Of a stretch of DNA of 64,000 nucleotides, positions 21,136 to 33,650 are shown piece by piece. Within the stretch, counting starts at the first letter, position 1, and each line of letters begins with the position of its first letter. The stretch comes from Membranipora membranacea (taxonomy: Eukaryota > Bryozoa > Gymnolaemata > Cheilostomatida > Membraniporidae). The position numbers and the translations under genes are program-made. The DNA is taken from NCBI GenBank assembly GCA_914767715.1, contig OU612068.1, forward strand, positions 21,328,001-21,392,000. Direction: 5' to 3'. A model generated the notes under the pieces. It saw only the letters and a list, made by a program, of their open reading frames with translations, searched no databases and was not told the origin of the DNA.

Positions 21136-22644
21136 TTGTTTATTTATTGCAAAATACCTGTTTAATGATAAATATATACATATGATGAACAATTTTGTTT
21201 ATCAAACGTAAAAATGGAGGAGAAAAATTTAATTGGTTTGATAGCTTTGCTGCAGAAGTCATCGCTCTCACCATTCAGAGTAAGCTCTATGACTTTCTAA
21301 AAAGGAGAATAACAACACAGTTGGTTATCTACAATGCATTTGGTTCAACTACACTGATACAGCAGGGATACAGTGCTTCTTTCAAGACTCCTTTGTATTC
21401 TAAGGAGCTGTCCTCTCTTGTTCAGAGGTCTCAACTCAATAGTTGAATGATTCGTTAGATTGAATGGGAACAGAGCCAGATGGTACACTCAAAGTAGGGC
21501 TCATATAGTAAAAAGTGATCACGCACTTAGAATTTGGCTAGCGATAACCTTTGTTATTTGTTTGTTATTTTTGCAGAGAACCTAAGCTAGGACTTACTTG
21601 AAAGACCCTACACAATCTTTAGTGTTTCAAGCAAACTTGACTACCTGAAAATGCCAATCTTAAAATCTGTGTGTCATTTCATTGTACTGATCCAGATAGC
21701 ATATCTTGACAAGCTTTGTTGCTGCCCCCTCCTCAACCAACATAACCAACATCAAGGTTGTCATGACAAGCCATTAGCTGGTTTACTTACATCTTTTTTT
21801 AAGACACTAAAGTTAACGTCGATTCCGATTAGGTGCAGCCCTATAGAGATCCCCCATCTTCTCATTCACTATAGTATCATTGTAGCCCAGTGCCCTCACA
21901 GCACCTTTGAAAGATAGACATATCCATTACTAGCAGGCAGCAAAGGCAGTGCATGCAGGCAAACAAAATTGGGGTAAAACATAGCATAACATAACATTAT
22001 GTGCTGTATGTGAAGGAAGACTTTTGTCAGATTGATGAATTACTGTGCCTGAATGTGTTGGTAGTAAGTTACAGCCTAATAAAGCAAGAGATTGGCCTTA
22101 GCCTAGCTCTACTAAGTTTAAGTAATTTCTATTTATCTAAACCAAGTTCTCTCAAACTCTTCTCCTTGACAAACAGCTAGAAAAAACTGAGCAATGTAGA
22201 TTGAAATGGTCGCCGCAAACCAGGTAGTATTAATATATTTATCAACATACAAACAACTCACTCTCAATCCTTGAGGTTTATCCGAACTCCACACACAATT
22301 GTGAATATATCTGCAATAAAAATTAGTATGAGGATACAACACAAATAGGTCTTTATGGCCAATCTCAATCTTATCCTTTCATTCAAACAATACTGCTCAA
22401 GTCTCAAGATCAACTGGATACTGTATCTTTGCTGCAAAGAGCTTGATTTCTGTACTGAGACTAAGCAAAGAAAAGGTTTACTTACATGTACCAGTCGGTG
22501 CTTCTTGAGTAGAACTTATTGGCTTTTTTTTTCTTTTTTTGGGGTCAAAATGAGTCCTTCATCTAATAGATAAATTATTTTGTGTTATCAATTGGTGAAA
22601 TGTCGGGTACTAATTCTGAAGTCGCATTTTCACTCTTTCTAAAA
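21136..22644. other. Unit 2-specific intergenic DNA, no supported gene
   Basis: Not homologous to unit 1. An 83-codon plus-strand ORF near 21,195 lacks splice context or any recognisable motif. A phrase GACAAGCTTTGTT beside a C-rich tract (about 21,712) also occurs near 15,470 and 16,350, suggesting a dispersed repeat fragment. Confidence 0.4.
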
Positions 22645-23246
22645 TTAACAACACAAGTGGCAGCTTATAATGTAACTATGGGTTGACAACGGATAGGATT
22701 CATAATATCCATCTTGGGCAGGAACCATCTCAAAATTGAAACCTTGGTGGCCAATAACTGTCAACAGATGTTAGTTGATATTGCAGATACCTAAAAAAAT
22801 AACGTATAGTTGCTCATAGATGGTTTGAGTTGTCATCCCCTTTTCCGTGACATTACAACTCCAAGACAATGTCAATAAAATAGACCTGGCTGATAATGAT
22901 GACTTCTTCCTGTGACGCCAGCTACCAAACTGGGCTACTTTATTGTATTGTCAAAATCAGTGATGGCAAATAATTTTATCAGATATTTTGGGAAGAGGCT
23001 GACTTGAATTTCATTATAATATTATATCTATTCTGAGTCAGATTCATCTGGTGGGCCCGCTACTATGATTATTCTTTGATCGGTCTCTAGGTTGGTAATG
23101 TATTTTATCTCATGAATAAACCTTAAATTACAACTCACCAAAAGCAGTCTTTGGATCTAATGTTGGTAGTGATAAAGGTATACCATTGTCATCATGTCTA
23201 CCATTGTTATCATTTGTACCATCGCTCTCTTCTCCATCACCATCAT
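22645..23246 (-). CDS. Tentative two-exon 3' end of an unrecognised gene
   Basis: On the minus strand an acidic, Asp/Asn/Gly-rich candidate exon (23,246-23,139; DDGDGEESDGTNDNNG, then PLSLPTLDPKTAF) lies between an AAAG acceptor and a GTGAGT donor. It ends in phase 1. A second candidate exon (22,757-22,645) follows GTTGACAG, accepts phase 1, reads VIGHQGFNFEMVPAQDGYYE and stops after HLCC. Composition and phase agreement look coding. No upstream exon was established and no family recognised, so this may be a fragment or chance. Confidence 0.35.
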
Positions 23247-24265
23247 CTTTAGAATATTACAATTGAATTATTTTTTCAGTCCAAGGATTTCACTGGGCAC
23301 AAAATTGTTATATTGAGGACCCTAACAAACCGCTGGTCATTTTTACTGTACTGCCAATTGTATTGACAAGGGGTTTGAGTGCAACAAATCTATGATGGTG
23401 TTCATTTTAGGATACATTTTAATATATGTATTACAGTATAAAGCGGAAAATAGGGTGAATCAAGGTGTGAGGTAACTGTTTTTTTTTCTCAATTTACTGC
23501 GTCTATTCCCGCCAGCCGGATAATATTGGCAATTCATTATTAGGGCCCTGTTTTAATTAAAGTTGACAAAAGCCTGGTCTTCAGTCAGGGGTTCAAGACC
23601 GTTTCAATAAAAGTAATCAAATCTTATTGGTCAAATCCAATGCTCTCTGGGGGTAGAGGACAAATTGTATCCGAACTGGGCTGACCTCTACAATGACAAT
23701 ACTTTGACCAGATTGTTTACCAAACTTTGAACTACTTAGAGTAAAGGCTTAGACCCAAAGCTCAAATCAAGGCTAAATATCTGAATACAAGGTGTGAAGA
23801 CTATGATTTTGGATGTGAAGAAGGTAAAGCTTATAAATGGCATAGTATGGTTACGGTAATGGTCCCATCCTGACATTCCCAGGGAGGGTAGTCTACTCCC
23901 ATAAAATTACCCACTACGCTCATGTTTGTGAATCACATTGACAATCACTCTGAATACATGGGCGCCTGAAGAGAAAAAGTGATGCAATTTCCACTTACCT
24001 TGAGAAAAAGACAAAAAAAAGATAAAACCAGGGGTATGTAACAAATATCTTGCTATAAAAGATAATTTGGCTGAATATTTGTGTGCGACCAGGTGGTGTG
24101 ACCTGGGCATCATTGCATGAGCATTGCACTTAATTTGTTGAAACCTCTTTTTAAGCCTTTAAGAATATGATTGGGATTGTAGGCACTCTCTGAAGTTCTA
24201 GAACTAGAACTCAATCCCTAAGTTGGCATTAGCTTTTTTAACATGCCGGGATTTACTTGTCCTCC

Positions 24266-24301
<36 letters not shown>

Positions 24302-24302
24302 C
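24266..24302. repeat. (TA)n microsatellite
   Basis: Run of alternating T and A with one G interruption. The tyrosine-isoleucine ORF across it is an artefact. Confidence 0.9.
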
Positions 24303-24515
24303 CAATATATGTTGCATTAGATTAGATATTTCTAAATTTCTCTCACATTGATCATGAGACGAAACCGTACCAATAGAACCACAACAATGACCCTTGCATC
24401 TTGGCCTACAACTAACCCAACATATATATATCTTCCTTAATACCTTGATTAGAGCGACATGAGCTAACCATTGATAAAAAACCATGTTTTCCAACTTAAA
24501 ACATGTCCATTGCAC

Positions 24516-24546
24516 CAATGAACTCCCTCGAAGAGGGAGTTCATTG
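24516..24546. repeat. Perfect 14-bp hairpin
   Basis: CAATGAACTCCCTC and its complement are separated by GAA. The phrase AATGAACTCC also occurs in the block 2 copies near 14,728, 35,427 and 39,076. Confidence 0.8.
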
Positions 24547-25384
24547 ATTACACGCACAAGCTCAACTATGTTATGGGTTATTATCTGCTAGAGAAATAGT
24601 GTCAACAAACCTAAGCAAACATATCCAAGTCCTAACAACAGGACTGCTTGCAATGCAAGTGAAAATAGTTGCACATAAAATTGGTCTGCTGAAACTATAG
24701 CTAAGATAGACATTTACTTACTTACATCAACTTACATCAAAGACGACATCACGCTAGACCGCCTAGGGGGGCGTAAGGGGCGTGCCTCAGTTTTTGGACA
24801 TAAATACATAAGGTTTGGACATTGTTCCAGAATATCATCCCATGGGTAGGGCATTTGGGTTCAGAGTGGGTACATGTACCCATCCAGTAGGGCATCAGTA
24901 GTATTGTCCTCTGATTGTCCTTAGACATCCCAGTAAAATTTTGGTGATCACTCCCTGATAACACTAGTGAGTGACATAGGCCTATGAACAGCTTAGTAGA
25001 TACTTCATTAACACACAGTTGACACCACAATATGTAGTAGTAACTGTGCAAAATCAATCTGAGGTAGGCCTTCTACTACTACTATACTATGCAAGTTGCT
25101 AATCAATATTATATACTGAGTTTGAAAGGTTATCATTTGAGTACATATAACTGATGGAATAGTCTGCAAACTTTATCCATCATGCTCTAATGTTGTACCA
25201 AACCAGACAGTTATAGCCTTACCATACTCAGTGATGAATGGTATGAGGATACAGGTGTCATTTACACTGAAACTCCATCAGCAACAACACAACAAAATAC
25301 ATTGCTTGGCTTAAATCATTTTTTTGTGGAGGAATAGTAGAGCAGAGATTAGTATGACCTCTGTGATTGGTCTTATTTTGAAGG

Positions 25385-25697
25385 AGAGGTATACACCCGA
25401 GGGTGCTGGGGGCTGGAACAATCAACAATGAAAGCTCCCCCAGTGGGACTCCAACCCACAACTCCTGCGGCACTAATCGCCTGGCAGTGAATAGCAAGCG
25501 CGCTAACCGATTGCGCCATCTCACCATCCCCAAAAAAGAATGGGTCGATGGCGCTAATTAGATAGCCCGCTATTCACTACTCGGAGTTGTGTTCTCTCAT
25601 CCCACAGCACATTCCAATCCACCATTGCCACCCTATGAAACACAGCGTACGTGTTAGGGTTATTGGCCTTACATGGCCCATTGCTGGGACCCCTTGT
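25385..25697 (-). repeat. tRNA-derived SINE, copy 1
   Basis: On the minus strand a tRNA-like segment with box A (TGGCGCAATCGGTTAGCG) and a box B region (one base off in this copy) sits between a conserved leader, starting with the complement of CATGGCCCATTGCTGGGACC, and a tail with GGTGTATACCTC. Copy 2 (45,113-45,427) aligns end to end. About 313 bp, no ORF; retroposed by a LINE partner not seen here. Confidence 0.85.
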
Positions 25698-25755
25698 AGT
25701 AGGTTGAGCTGTCTTAACTAATGCGCATTAGCGACTTAGCGAGTTAGCATGTTAA

Positions 25756-26241
25756 CTAATGCGCATTAATAAAGGTGCTATGGGCCGCCATAGCATACCG
25801 CTTGCCGTGTGATCTCCTGCTAAGATTGCGGGTTGTGTTCCTGACCATCGATAGGAGAGTAGTCTTGTTGCTCAGTAGCCCTTTCTTGTAAGTCTGCCTC
25901 AGGTTGTAAACATTAGCCTTCGTGCCATTCCGTGCTGTGCATTCTGCTATAACTGAAGACAGCCTTAGTTTACTTTTCTTCAGCTCCACGACATTGGTTT
26001 TCAGAATCAGTGTTTTCTGTTTGTAGTATTGCAGGTTTCGGCGGCGTTGTTTAGTTCGGTTCAGTAGCATGGCATGTGTCACATAACTGTCACTTGTTTT
26101 CTTCTGGTCTCTTTTCTCTGCTGCTCGCCTCAACACTTTTCTAAACCGTTTATTGTTCAGCAGGCCCCTACATGTTTGTATTCGGAGTTGTTTGCACTTT
26201 AATGACAAAGTTATCTCTCTTGTCACGTAGCTATTTTTCAT
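25756..26241 (-). CDS. Basic 161-codon ORF of unknown function
   Basis: The first ATG (26,241) directly follows an in-frame TGA, so this is a self-contained ORF or first exon. The product is very rich in Lys/Arg (KRFRKVLRRAAEKRDQKK, KQRRRNLQYYKQK) with helix-forming stretches and no signal peptide. It sits about 1 kb downstream of the zinc-finger-like gene on the same strand, so both may be parts of one transposon-derived locus. I recognise no family. The last codons overlap a short GCGCATTA repeat. Confidence 0.4.
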   Translation of the reverse strand: MKNSYVTREITLSLKCKQLRIQTCRGLLNNKRFRKVLRRAAEKRDQKKTSDSYVTHAMLLNRTKQRRRNLQYYKQKTLILKTNVVELKKSKLRLSSVIAECTARNGTKANVYNLRQTYKKGLLSNKTTLLSMVRNTTRNLSRRSHGKRYAMAAHSTFINAH

Positions 26242-27273
26242 CAATCACTTTGCTTTTGTGAACGAGAGTGGCAAGTCATGCTATTATTCTTATTGTGAAG
26301 ATGGAGATTTTATAATTATACTCCAATCTTTTACCATATCTACACTACACTAGTCTGGTCTTCACACCTGATCGTTTCTGTAATAACATCACACGACGTA
26401 AGTTATTTTAATAAGTAAAGTAATCTATTATGTTAATGTCGCATTGCTCGATTTGACCTCGCTACTTGTATAACTTGGCAATTTTATATTAATTGACAAT
26501 TAGGCTACTGGCTAAATATTTTCTTTTCCTTTTTCCTTTTTTGGCACTTTGTTCACACGTATGCATTGTCAGTTTGGAATGTCAGTTAATAGAGTAATAC
26601 TCTTATAGGGATTCGTAATACCCGTCTGCCCAGCTCGACTATATTCTAACGCCCCGGCACCGAGATGTGTAATAGACACATCTAAGTTGTAAGTGCATTT
26701 CCATTTTTTTTGTGAACAAAACCTTGACGTATTACAATGTATGAATGAGAAACTGTATTTGATGTAATGACTAATTAATTACGTTCTGTTTGATATAACT
26801 CTATTATAACGATAGTAATAGTTTCTGTCCAATATTATAGACGATGCCGGTATCAGACAAATTTAATATTTGTATACTTTAATCTCGGTTCAAGTCGGAT
26901 CGGAAAATTAATTGTAAGTCTAAATTGATGATCATTTTTGTCATGTATATTTCTTCACGTATTTTAATGTCAGGCTTATGCGTTTTATGTAATGTTCACT
27001 ATTATTCTCATAATATGTAGCTGGCATGACTAATGCATTGTTTTCGTATTCACAGAGCACGATTTCAACAATAAGAATATTAACAACAAAAGAAAAGCAT
27101 TCTATTGTTCGGTTGCTGATAATCATTCCTGACCTGGTCCGAGTACAATGTTTGACATATGAAGTTCTTTTTATCCACTGCTGATGCTTCTCGAGGGCAT
27201 TGAATACTGCGTATACACGGACCATTTGGGGAAAATGCATCATAGTGATATAGGTTGGCATACAGAAGTTAAA

Positions 27274-28352
27274 TCAAATATCTGGTACTTGGTTGTATGA
27301 GCACATTTCGGCCTGACCTTCACAGTGACTTGGCCTTGCAGACCAGCACAATATTTCAAACCCTAAACCCCATGGTTCAGTGACAGTGGTGGCAGGCTTT
27401 TTAGTGAAGAAAGTGTCTAGTGTAGGTTGTGCGGATTTCTTGTTGCACAGCTGAGCTTTGTCTTTGTGTTCAGTTAAGTTGAAAGTTAGTGAGCCACGCT
27501 GAGGCTGCATAGTGAATCTTCTCAGACAATGTGTACATTGTACATTGTCACCGACCCTTTCGTATTGGCTACTGAACTTTTCCACAACCTCCTTGTATAT
27601 TACTTTCAGTGTGTTTTCAATATGTAAAGCATCAGCTTTCCCTGATTTTGATTGAGCTAAAGCGAGGGCATTCGCGTGTCGCGGCCTAGCAAAATAGTCT
27701 CTTACGTTGGCTAGATACCTGTGACCACCTGCACTGCTTATCAATATCTCCTGGTTGCAGGGTGAACAGAACACTGTCATGCGTTTCTCTTTGTTGAGAG
27801 ATAAGGTGTCATGCTTTTGGTCCATCTTTGATTCTTGGCAAAGGGTTTCCAGTCGTCTTCGATAATCGTAACCAGCTTTTGCTGCGCAAAATAAAAAAAT
27901 AATATTGCATAATTTCAAAGAACAACAAACCCACCAGTGCCCACACAGTGATTCAAAGTCCGATCAACAAATAAGCTTAAAATGTCAGCTGGTACAGAGA
28001 ATAATCATACGCACATACAAAATAATCATAAATAGCAGCATAATGACAGCCTAAGGGCATTTTCCAAAGCAGTCTTTCATAAAAATTGAGTTAAATTTCA
28101 CATTAACACAATTTATGCATCAATTGACCCGTTTATGAAAAGCATGTAAATTGAATATAAGAAAAGTGCTAAAGAAATAAAGGTACCTATATAGTCATCT
28201 ATTTCTACTTCTGTTCTCGGCTTTTTTTTAGGTACAGATTGGTCTTGCCCGTCAATGACCGACTCCACAACTATCACATCATCATCACTTTTCTGAGCAG
28301 GTGGCTGATTAGCAGCTGAGACAACGGCAATGTCTGTGGCTACAGTAGTCTC
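27274..28352 (-). CDS. Nuclear zinc-finger-like protein, last two exons (partial gene)
   Basis: Exon 28,352-28,187 follows CTATCAG, is phase 0, and reads an Asp/Val-rich segment with a basic nuclear-localisation-like cluster (VPKKKPR). It ends in phase 1 at GTACCT and joins exon 27,881-27,274 (acceptor GCGCAG) in frame, giving about 257 codons to the stop. The second exon has two Cys-x2-Cys motifs with downstream His/Cys: FCSPC followed by RDYFARPRHA, and VQCTHC followed by HKDKAQLC, suggesting atypical BED- or C2H2-like fingers. The first exon needs an upstream partner, which I could not identify. Such layouts are common in transposase-derived genes, but this link is inference. Confidence 0.55.
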
Positions 28353-29566
28353 CTGATAGTAAAAATGTGAAGTTTGAGTTTGAGATTACAGTCAGTCAGT
28401 GTTACGTAAAATATCACATTTGAGACAATATAATATTAGCTTTCCCGCTACCGATGGCGAAACAGGTTTTAAGACTTGGTAAAGACAGATCTGTAAGCAC
28501 AGAGTGGTATTTAACCGACCGTAAATAGACCAGATGCAACATGCATAAAAATGGTAGAAAATTAGACAGAGCATGCTAACCGCCTCCCCACTGACATCCT
28601 ATACTCCGCATGCTCTCACAGAACATTCCTTAAAGTGATGATCAATTTCCTTGTGATATATGTCCACTCAAGAGCAATACAGAACACAGGAATACAGAAC
28701 ACAGACGCATCTGTGTGCTTGAATCATGTTTCAGTGAGTGCACATGGTTTGAACATCTACCTTCACTTCAGCCCCCAGATATTTGAGTTTGGTTCTCACT
28801 AGAGCTCTAGCTCCTCTGACTCCAAAACAACCCCTTAAAAGTGTTTTTAGGCCGAGCATGGTGGGTAAATTTTGGTGAGTCCCCCCCCTGGGCAATTTGC
28901 TCATTTGTTCATCTACATTGTACAACGAAGCAGCGCATTAATTTGTACAACAGCAGGTTGGTTTCGCTTGTACGTGAGGCCCTAAGCTAATGAATACTAT
29001 TCTGAATGCATTGTTGTGTAATTGTATTGAATAAATATCCAAATTCTTACAGCCAGCGCATAATACTACTATACTGAGCCCATCTTGCATGAGCAAGTTA
29101 CATTATTAATAATCAAGTTGACAGTGACTGTGTTCCCAATACATGAATGCTTCTCTTAAAAGTGTAGGAGACTTACAATAATTAATGTTTCTTTTCCATT
29201 GATTAACAATAATCATATTTCTTTCTTTGGCACATGTCACACTTTTGCCTATTATGAAAGCACTTTTGGCATACCAATGCTAACAGCTATACCATATAAT
29301 TTGAATTTGATCGCCATGTTTGTTTGATCTCTGTGTTGCACTGGTGTGCCAGGAATGATAAAGTTATATTCAAAATAATAATTTTTTAACGCTGTTGAGT
29401 GTTGAACCATGTGAAGAAAGTTTGTTCGATTCATATTTGTTTAGCTCGGGAAATACCCGTTCAACATTGGGGGCGCCACAAAGTCTCATATTTTTGTTTA
29501 ATATTTAACACATGGTCAAGTTTACAGTGCTCAAGGATTACTCAAACTCAGGGAAGGATTTCTAAG

Positions 29567-31066
29567 ATGGCTGCTCAACATTTGATTGATCCTAGCCCAG
29601 CTCTTTTCCAGAAAGGTAAGATTGGGCTAGTAACGTTGTTGAGACTAGGGAAAAGTAGAACATTTTGACTCTCATCATGGAGTCATGGCGTTAATCACCT
29701 CACTCTCCCGTTTTGATACCACTTTGAAACCTTATTCCATTTTGCATGATGAGAAGTTATGGTAGAGAGCCTGCATTGATCAAAGTGATTCATAAATCGA
29801 AATCACAATCACGCTGCAGTCCCACCAACTAGTAGGTACACCCTCAGCACATAAAACATAGGGCCTATATACCATATTTTGGTTATATAACTGTAGTGGG
29901 TTTTTAAAACAAACTCTCCACACATCGTATCATTCAAAATATAGAATTTTTCATTTGACAAGTGCTACAATTCAAAGTATCCAAAGGAAACTCATTATGA
30001 TCTTGATTACTCTCCTATCTCAATGTTGTAGGTGATCGCTTTCTTTCGATCTCAAAGGAAGCTCTCACAAATGATGACATCACAGTTTATGTTCCATCAA
30101 GAAAACCATTCAGAGTAATGGGTCAGCAAGTGGATCAGAACACATATCACATTCTCATTAAAAATGTGTTCTGGGCAAAGGATGAGAACTATGATCCACG
30201 TTCTCCCCTAGATATAGATGGACTGTCGTTGGATATGAGTGTGTTTGATGAGACGGTGTACTTGTTATCACTGAAGGGATTGAATTTTGAGGAAGAACAA
30301 CCTCAACAAAATGTAAATCAAATGGGTATGTTGCTAACTTTGAATTTGAATAGTGCTATATAGTAAAATCATGTACCAAAGTGTAATGTATTTTTTTAAA
30401 TTTCTACCCATAAATTGTGATGTGAAACTGATACGTATAATAGCAATATGATCATGAATGAGATCTCATATCCAAGTTCTGCAAAAACATTATTTACTCA
30501 CATCTGACCCCATTTCTCCTAACAGTACACTTCTGCCGCCAATGGTAACTGTGGTATATCAAATTATGTATGCATTTTAAAGCTGGTGATGGTCATTATA
30601 TAAACCTGGCTCCACAACGACAACTACGTAAAGTAATAGGGAGAAATAGTTCTGGAATAATTTTTTGGAGAAATCAAGCCCAACGTTGTAATGATGGTAG
30701 TGGTCACATATTGGTTATCTGCAAAAAAGCTGATGTGAGTAAAATAAATACAAATATTTTGTGATTTATCCATAAATACTCAAATAAACAACACTAGGAT
30801 TAAAATTCTCCCCTAGCAGAGTGGTCAACTCCCGCCTGATACCGTGTGCTCAATATTTTAATTTTGAGTTAAAATAACGATGCTGTTTTGCAAATATTTA
30901 CAAAATATTGTAAGAGAATTCACTCAAATGGTAGGCTGAAGTGGTTTTATTATGTCATTGTGACAGAGCTTCATATAGGTGCTATGCAAGAAGACAACTG
31001 CTACAAATACATCTTGATCATTTGCAGGTGTATGAAGAGCTGAAAGGATGCATTCAACAATTTTAG
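29567..31066 (+). CDS. Orphan protein, four exons, 177 residues (unit 2, open)
   Basis: Exons 29,567-29,615, 30,032-30,325, 30,583-30,734 and 31,028-31,066 join with consistent phases (1, 1, 0) and consensus GT/AG borders into one frame, ATG to TAG. The product starts MAAQHLIDPS, continues DRFLSISKEALTNDDI, YHILIKNVFWAKDENYD and SPLDIDGLSLDMSVFDETVY, then in exon 3 SSGIIFWRNQAQ and GHILVICKKAD, and ends VYEELKGCIQQF. There is no signal peptide, membrane segment or repeat; the mix of charged and hydrophobic residues suggests a small soluble protein. Unit 1 carries the frameshifted copy. If exon 3 is not spliced, the frame adds VSKINTNIL and stops. No family recognised. Confidence 0.6.
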
Positions 31067-32736
31067 TTACTCTACTGGTTGTATCTGATGACTGTACAGG
31101 CGACGAACACAAATGTTGTAAATTCATTCTGAATTGTTTATTTTGTTCAAGACTATTCTACAGCCTTACTATATGTTATAGTGTTGTCTTAAAGTTTTAC
31201 TTTGGATTCAACTGTCGTCTTAAATTTAATCAAAATAAATGTTCCATATTAAATGCTTAATATTATCATTATATATTATGATATTGATAGCATCTCGGTC
31301 AGTTACAGACAGGGCTGCCAACCCTTCTCTTTTGATATCCACTCTTTTTTACATTCTACTCTCTATTCCTTCCCTTTATTTAATTATAGAAATTTGAACT
31401 CATGCTATGCCTTTTTTACCATATGACAGTGTCTTATGATTTTGTTCATTGATATATGGCTTCAGGTATACACCAGAGCTCTCCCACAACTTTCCTGTGC
31501 GCCATGGGCCTATGGCCCTCAATAACCAACAAGCCATCGATATCCTTAACAAACTACTATTTTCCCCAAAAAATAGATAGCAGCCCTGACTGCAGAATGA
31601 ACATGTAGTCAGACAATGTTTCAGATTGGTCTCAATTGTATAGGTTTCCTTCATAGGCTACAATAAACAAGTTTATAGAAGATGATACCCTTCCTCAGGA
31701 AAACATCTTGTTCAAGGATGGATTACTCCTTAATGGTAAAGCCTGCAAAATGATTTTCTCCATAATTCATTATTGATTGAACTCATGCTATTCAACAATT
31801 CTAGTGGCATGTTCGAGGGGGCTTTATACAAGAAAAGCATCAATGATATTATGAAGGATAAATGTGGTCGAAATAAGATTATCATGTTCAGGACCTGAAT
31901 ATTTTCTGCTGGATGGATTGATATGGCGACCAATTAACATCAAATAATTGGTCAAGCATTTCAGCCGTACCAAACCTGGCTTTGTTGCAAATTCACCAAT
32001 TTATTTTTAGATTTCTATGCTTCATCAAAAACAGAAACAAAAGTGATTGAAAATTTGATGCATGTGGCACGGGCCGAAAGAGAAATTATTTTCAATGCTT
32101 AAGTCTGATCAATAACAAACTTTGGTACTTGGCCGGTTGATATCTCAGCCTACTGTTTTCCAAGCACTTAGATTATTCTCTCAATCTGCTGTAAGCAGCA
32201 CCTTAATTAATGACCCTACCGGAACAAAGCAGTAAGGTCAAAAATATTGGTAAATAGCAATCTTGAACCAGTGACTTAAGCCATGGTAATCCTCTGTCGA
32301 ACAGCCATAACCACACTGAAAGTTGATTAATATTGATGTTAATTAAAACCACATGGTCATATGGAAATAGTTATATATTCTCCATTGCATTGAAGCTTTT
32401 CAACCCTGTGGTTCAGCTGATTATTAATCGCAGGTAAATCACCTCTAATCATTTTGCCCTGTGTTATTTACAAATCATGCTCTTGCTAGCTCCAAAAGCC
32501 TACTTCAAAATGTGATACTTAACATGAATAGCCACTCAGAATGAAGCTAAAAAAAACTTTTAACAGGCCTGGGAAGACCACCAATCAAAATTTCCCCAAT
32601 TTTTATTACACATTTCCACTGCACACATGGACACCATCAATGGCTATAAATTCAAATTTCAATTTTCGAATTTCAATTTTTCACGCATTCAACACTGTTT
32701 CAATATATTCATATATTTCTTTTTGAAATTCAACAG

Positions 32737-33266
32737 GCCGGTCGCTGGAGAAATAGGGGCGTTGTATCTAGCACAGTCAATGGCCCTGAGGCATGAACTG
32801 GCACAAATTCTTAAAGTTAAGTAAGTAGGTGTATGGCAAGCTTAACGATCAAACAAATATTCTTTATATATTCATGCAAATTCGAACATTTCTCAACAAT
32901 CGGTCCAGATTAAGGCAGCTTTCATTTGCCAATAGTAGCTGAAAAAGTGTGTTTTTCAACTTTAAACAAAATTTGAGGTAAGATTCTAAAATATAAAATT
33001 GCTGACCTGATTTCAATGGTGTATTCAGTTAGTGTGTGGGACAAATAGCCAAGGCTCCACGACCCGGAAATATAAAGGAGGCTAAAGTTATAATACCTGG
33101 ACTTTTCTTTGCACATACTGTGAATGCGGGCGTAATTGCATGTTTGTTTAGTGCGAAAGTGACCTTAATTAAAACAGACGCTGACAGAGAACGAACACCC
33201 AGCAGAGCCGAACTGTTTGAAGTTGCTCCTCCATATGAGGAAGGCTTGAAGCAAATCTGTTTTTGA
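32737..33266 (+). pseudogene. Candidate exons d/e, unit 2 copy, interrupted
   Basis: Exon d (32,737-32,820) keeps acceptor, donor and frame (PVAGEIGALYLAQSMALRHE). Exon e follows TTCAG at about 33,030, but one base change turns the second codon into TAG in the phase dictated by exon d. Downstream the frame is still open (VGQIAKAPRPGN to the TGA at 33,266). The state is opposite to the orphan gene: unit 1 open, unit 2 broken. Confidence 0.35.
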
Positions 33267-33331
33267 TCCGGGCCTTTTTGTTGATTATATAAATTTTCAA
33301 GTTAGCATAATCACCCACCAGTTGGTTTCTG

Positions 33332-33449
33332 GAATTCAATATTCTGGATTTTGAATGAGGCCTATATGGGCTTGAACTGGACGGAGTTTGATATAATGCA
33401 TACGGACTATGTATTTATGAATGCTGCTGTTATTTTAGTGAAAAAGTGA
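33332..33449 (+). pseudogene. Degenerate terminal-exon cassette copy (U2, unit 2)
   Basis: Aligns with the intact cassette from EFNILDFE through to GTGAAAAAGTGA, but TTTCTG replaces the acceptor and a TGA interrupts the frame after eight codons. It keeps the 13 bp missing from the unit 1 copy. Confidence 0.5.
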
Positions 33450-33650
33450 CCCTTATCAAAACAGACGCTGACAGAAAAGAGCCAAAGGCTCTCAGATTTA
33501 TGACCAGCCTGCGTTGCTCTTCAGGATTAGTTTGGTTTGAAGCACATCTATTTTTTAGTCCGGACTAAAATAAACAATGGGGTCCAACCCCCCCCTTTGT
33601 AAATTTTATGAGTTTTCAACTCAGAATAATTACTCACAAGTTTATTTCAG

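Larger units (their letters stand above)
23247..25384. other. Gene-poor stretch with microsatellite and hairpin
   Basis: It contains an AT microsatellite (24,266-24,302) and a perfect hairpin (24,516-24,546). A cysteine-containing minus-strand ORF around 24,330-24,420 (CRPRCKGHCC) lies between AG and AT-repeat DNA, but I could not place it in a gene. Confidence 0.4.
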
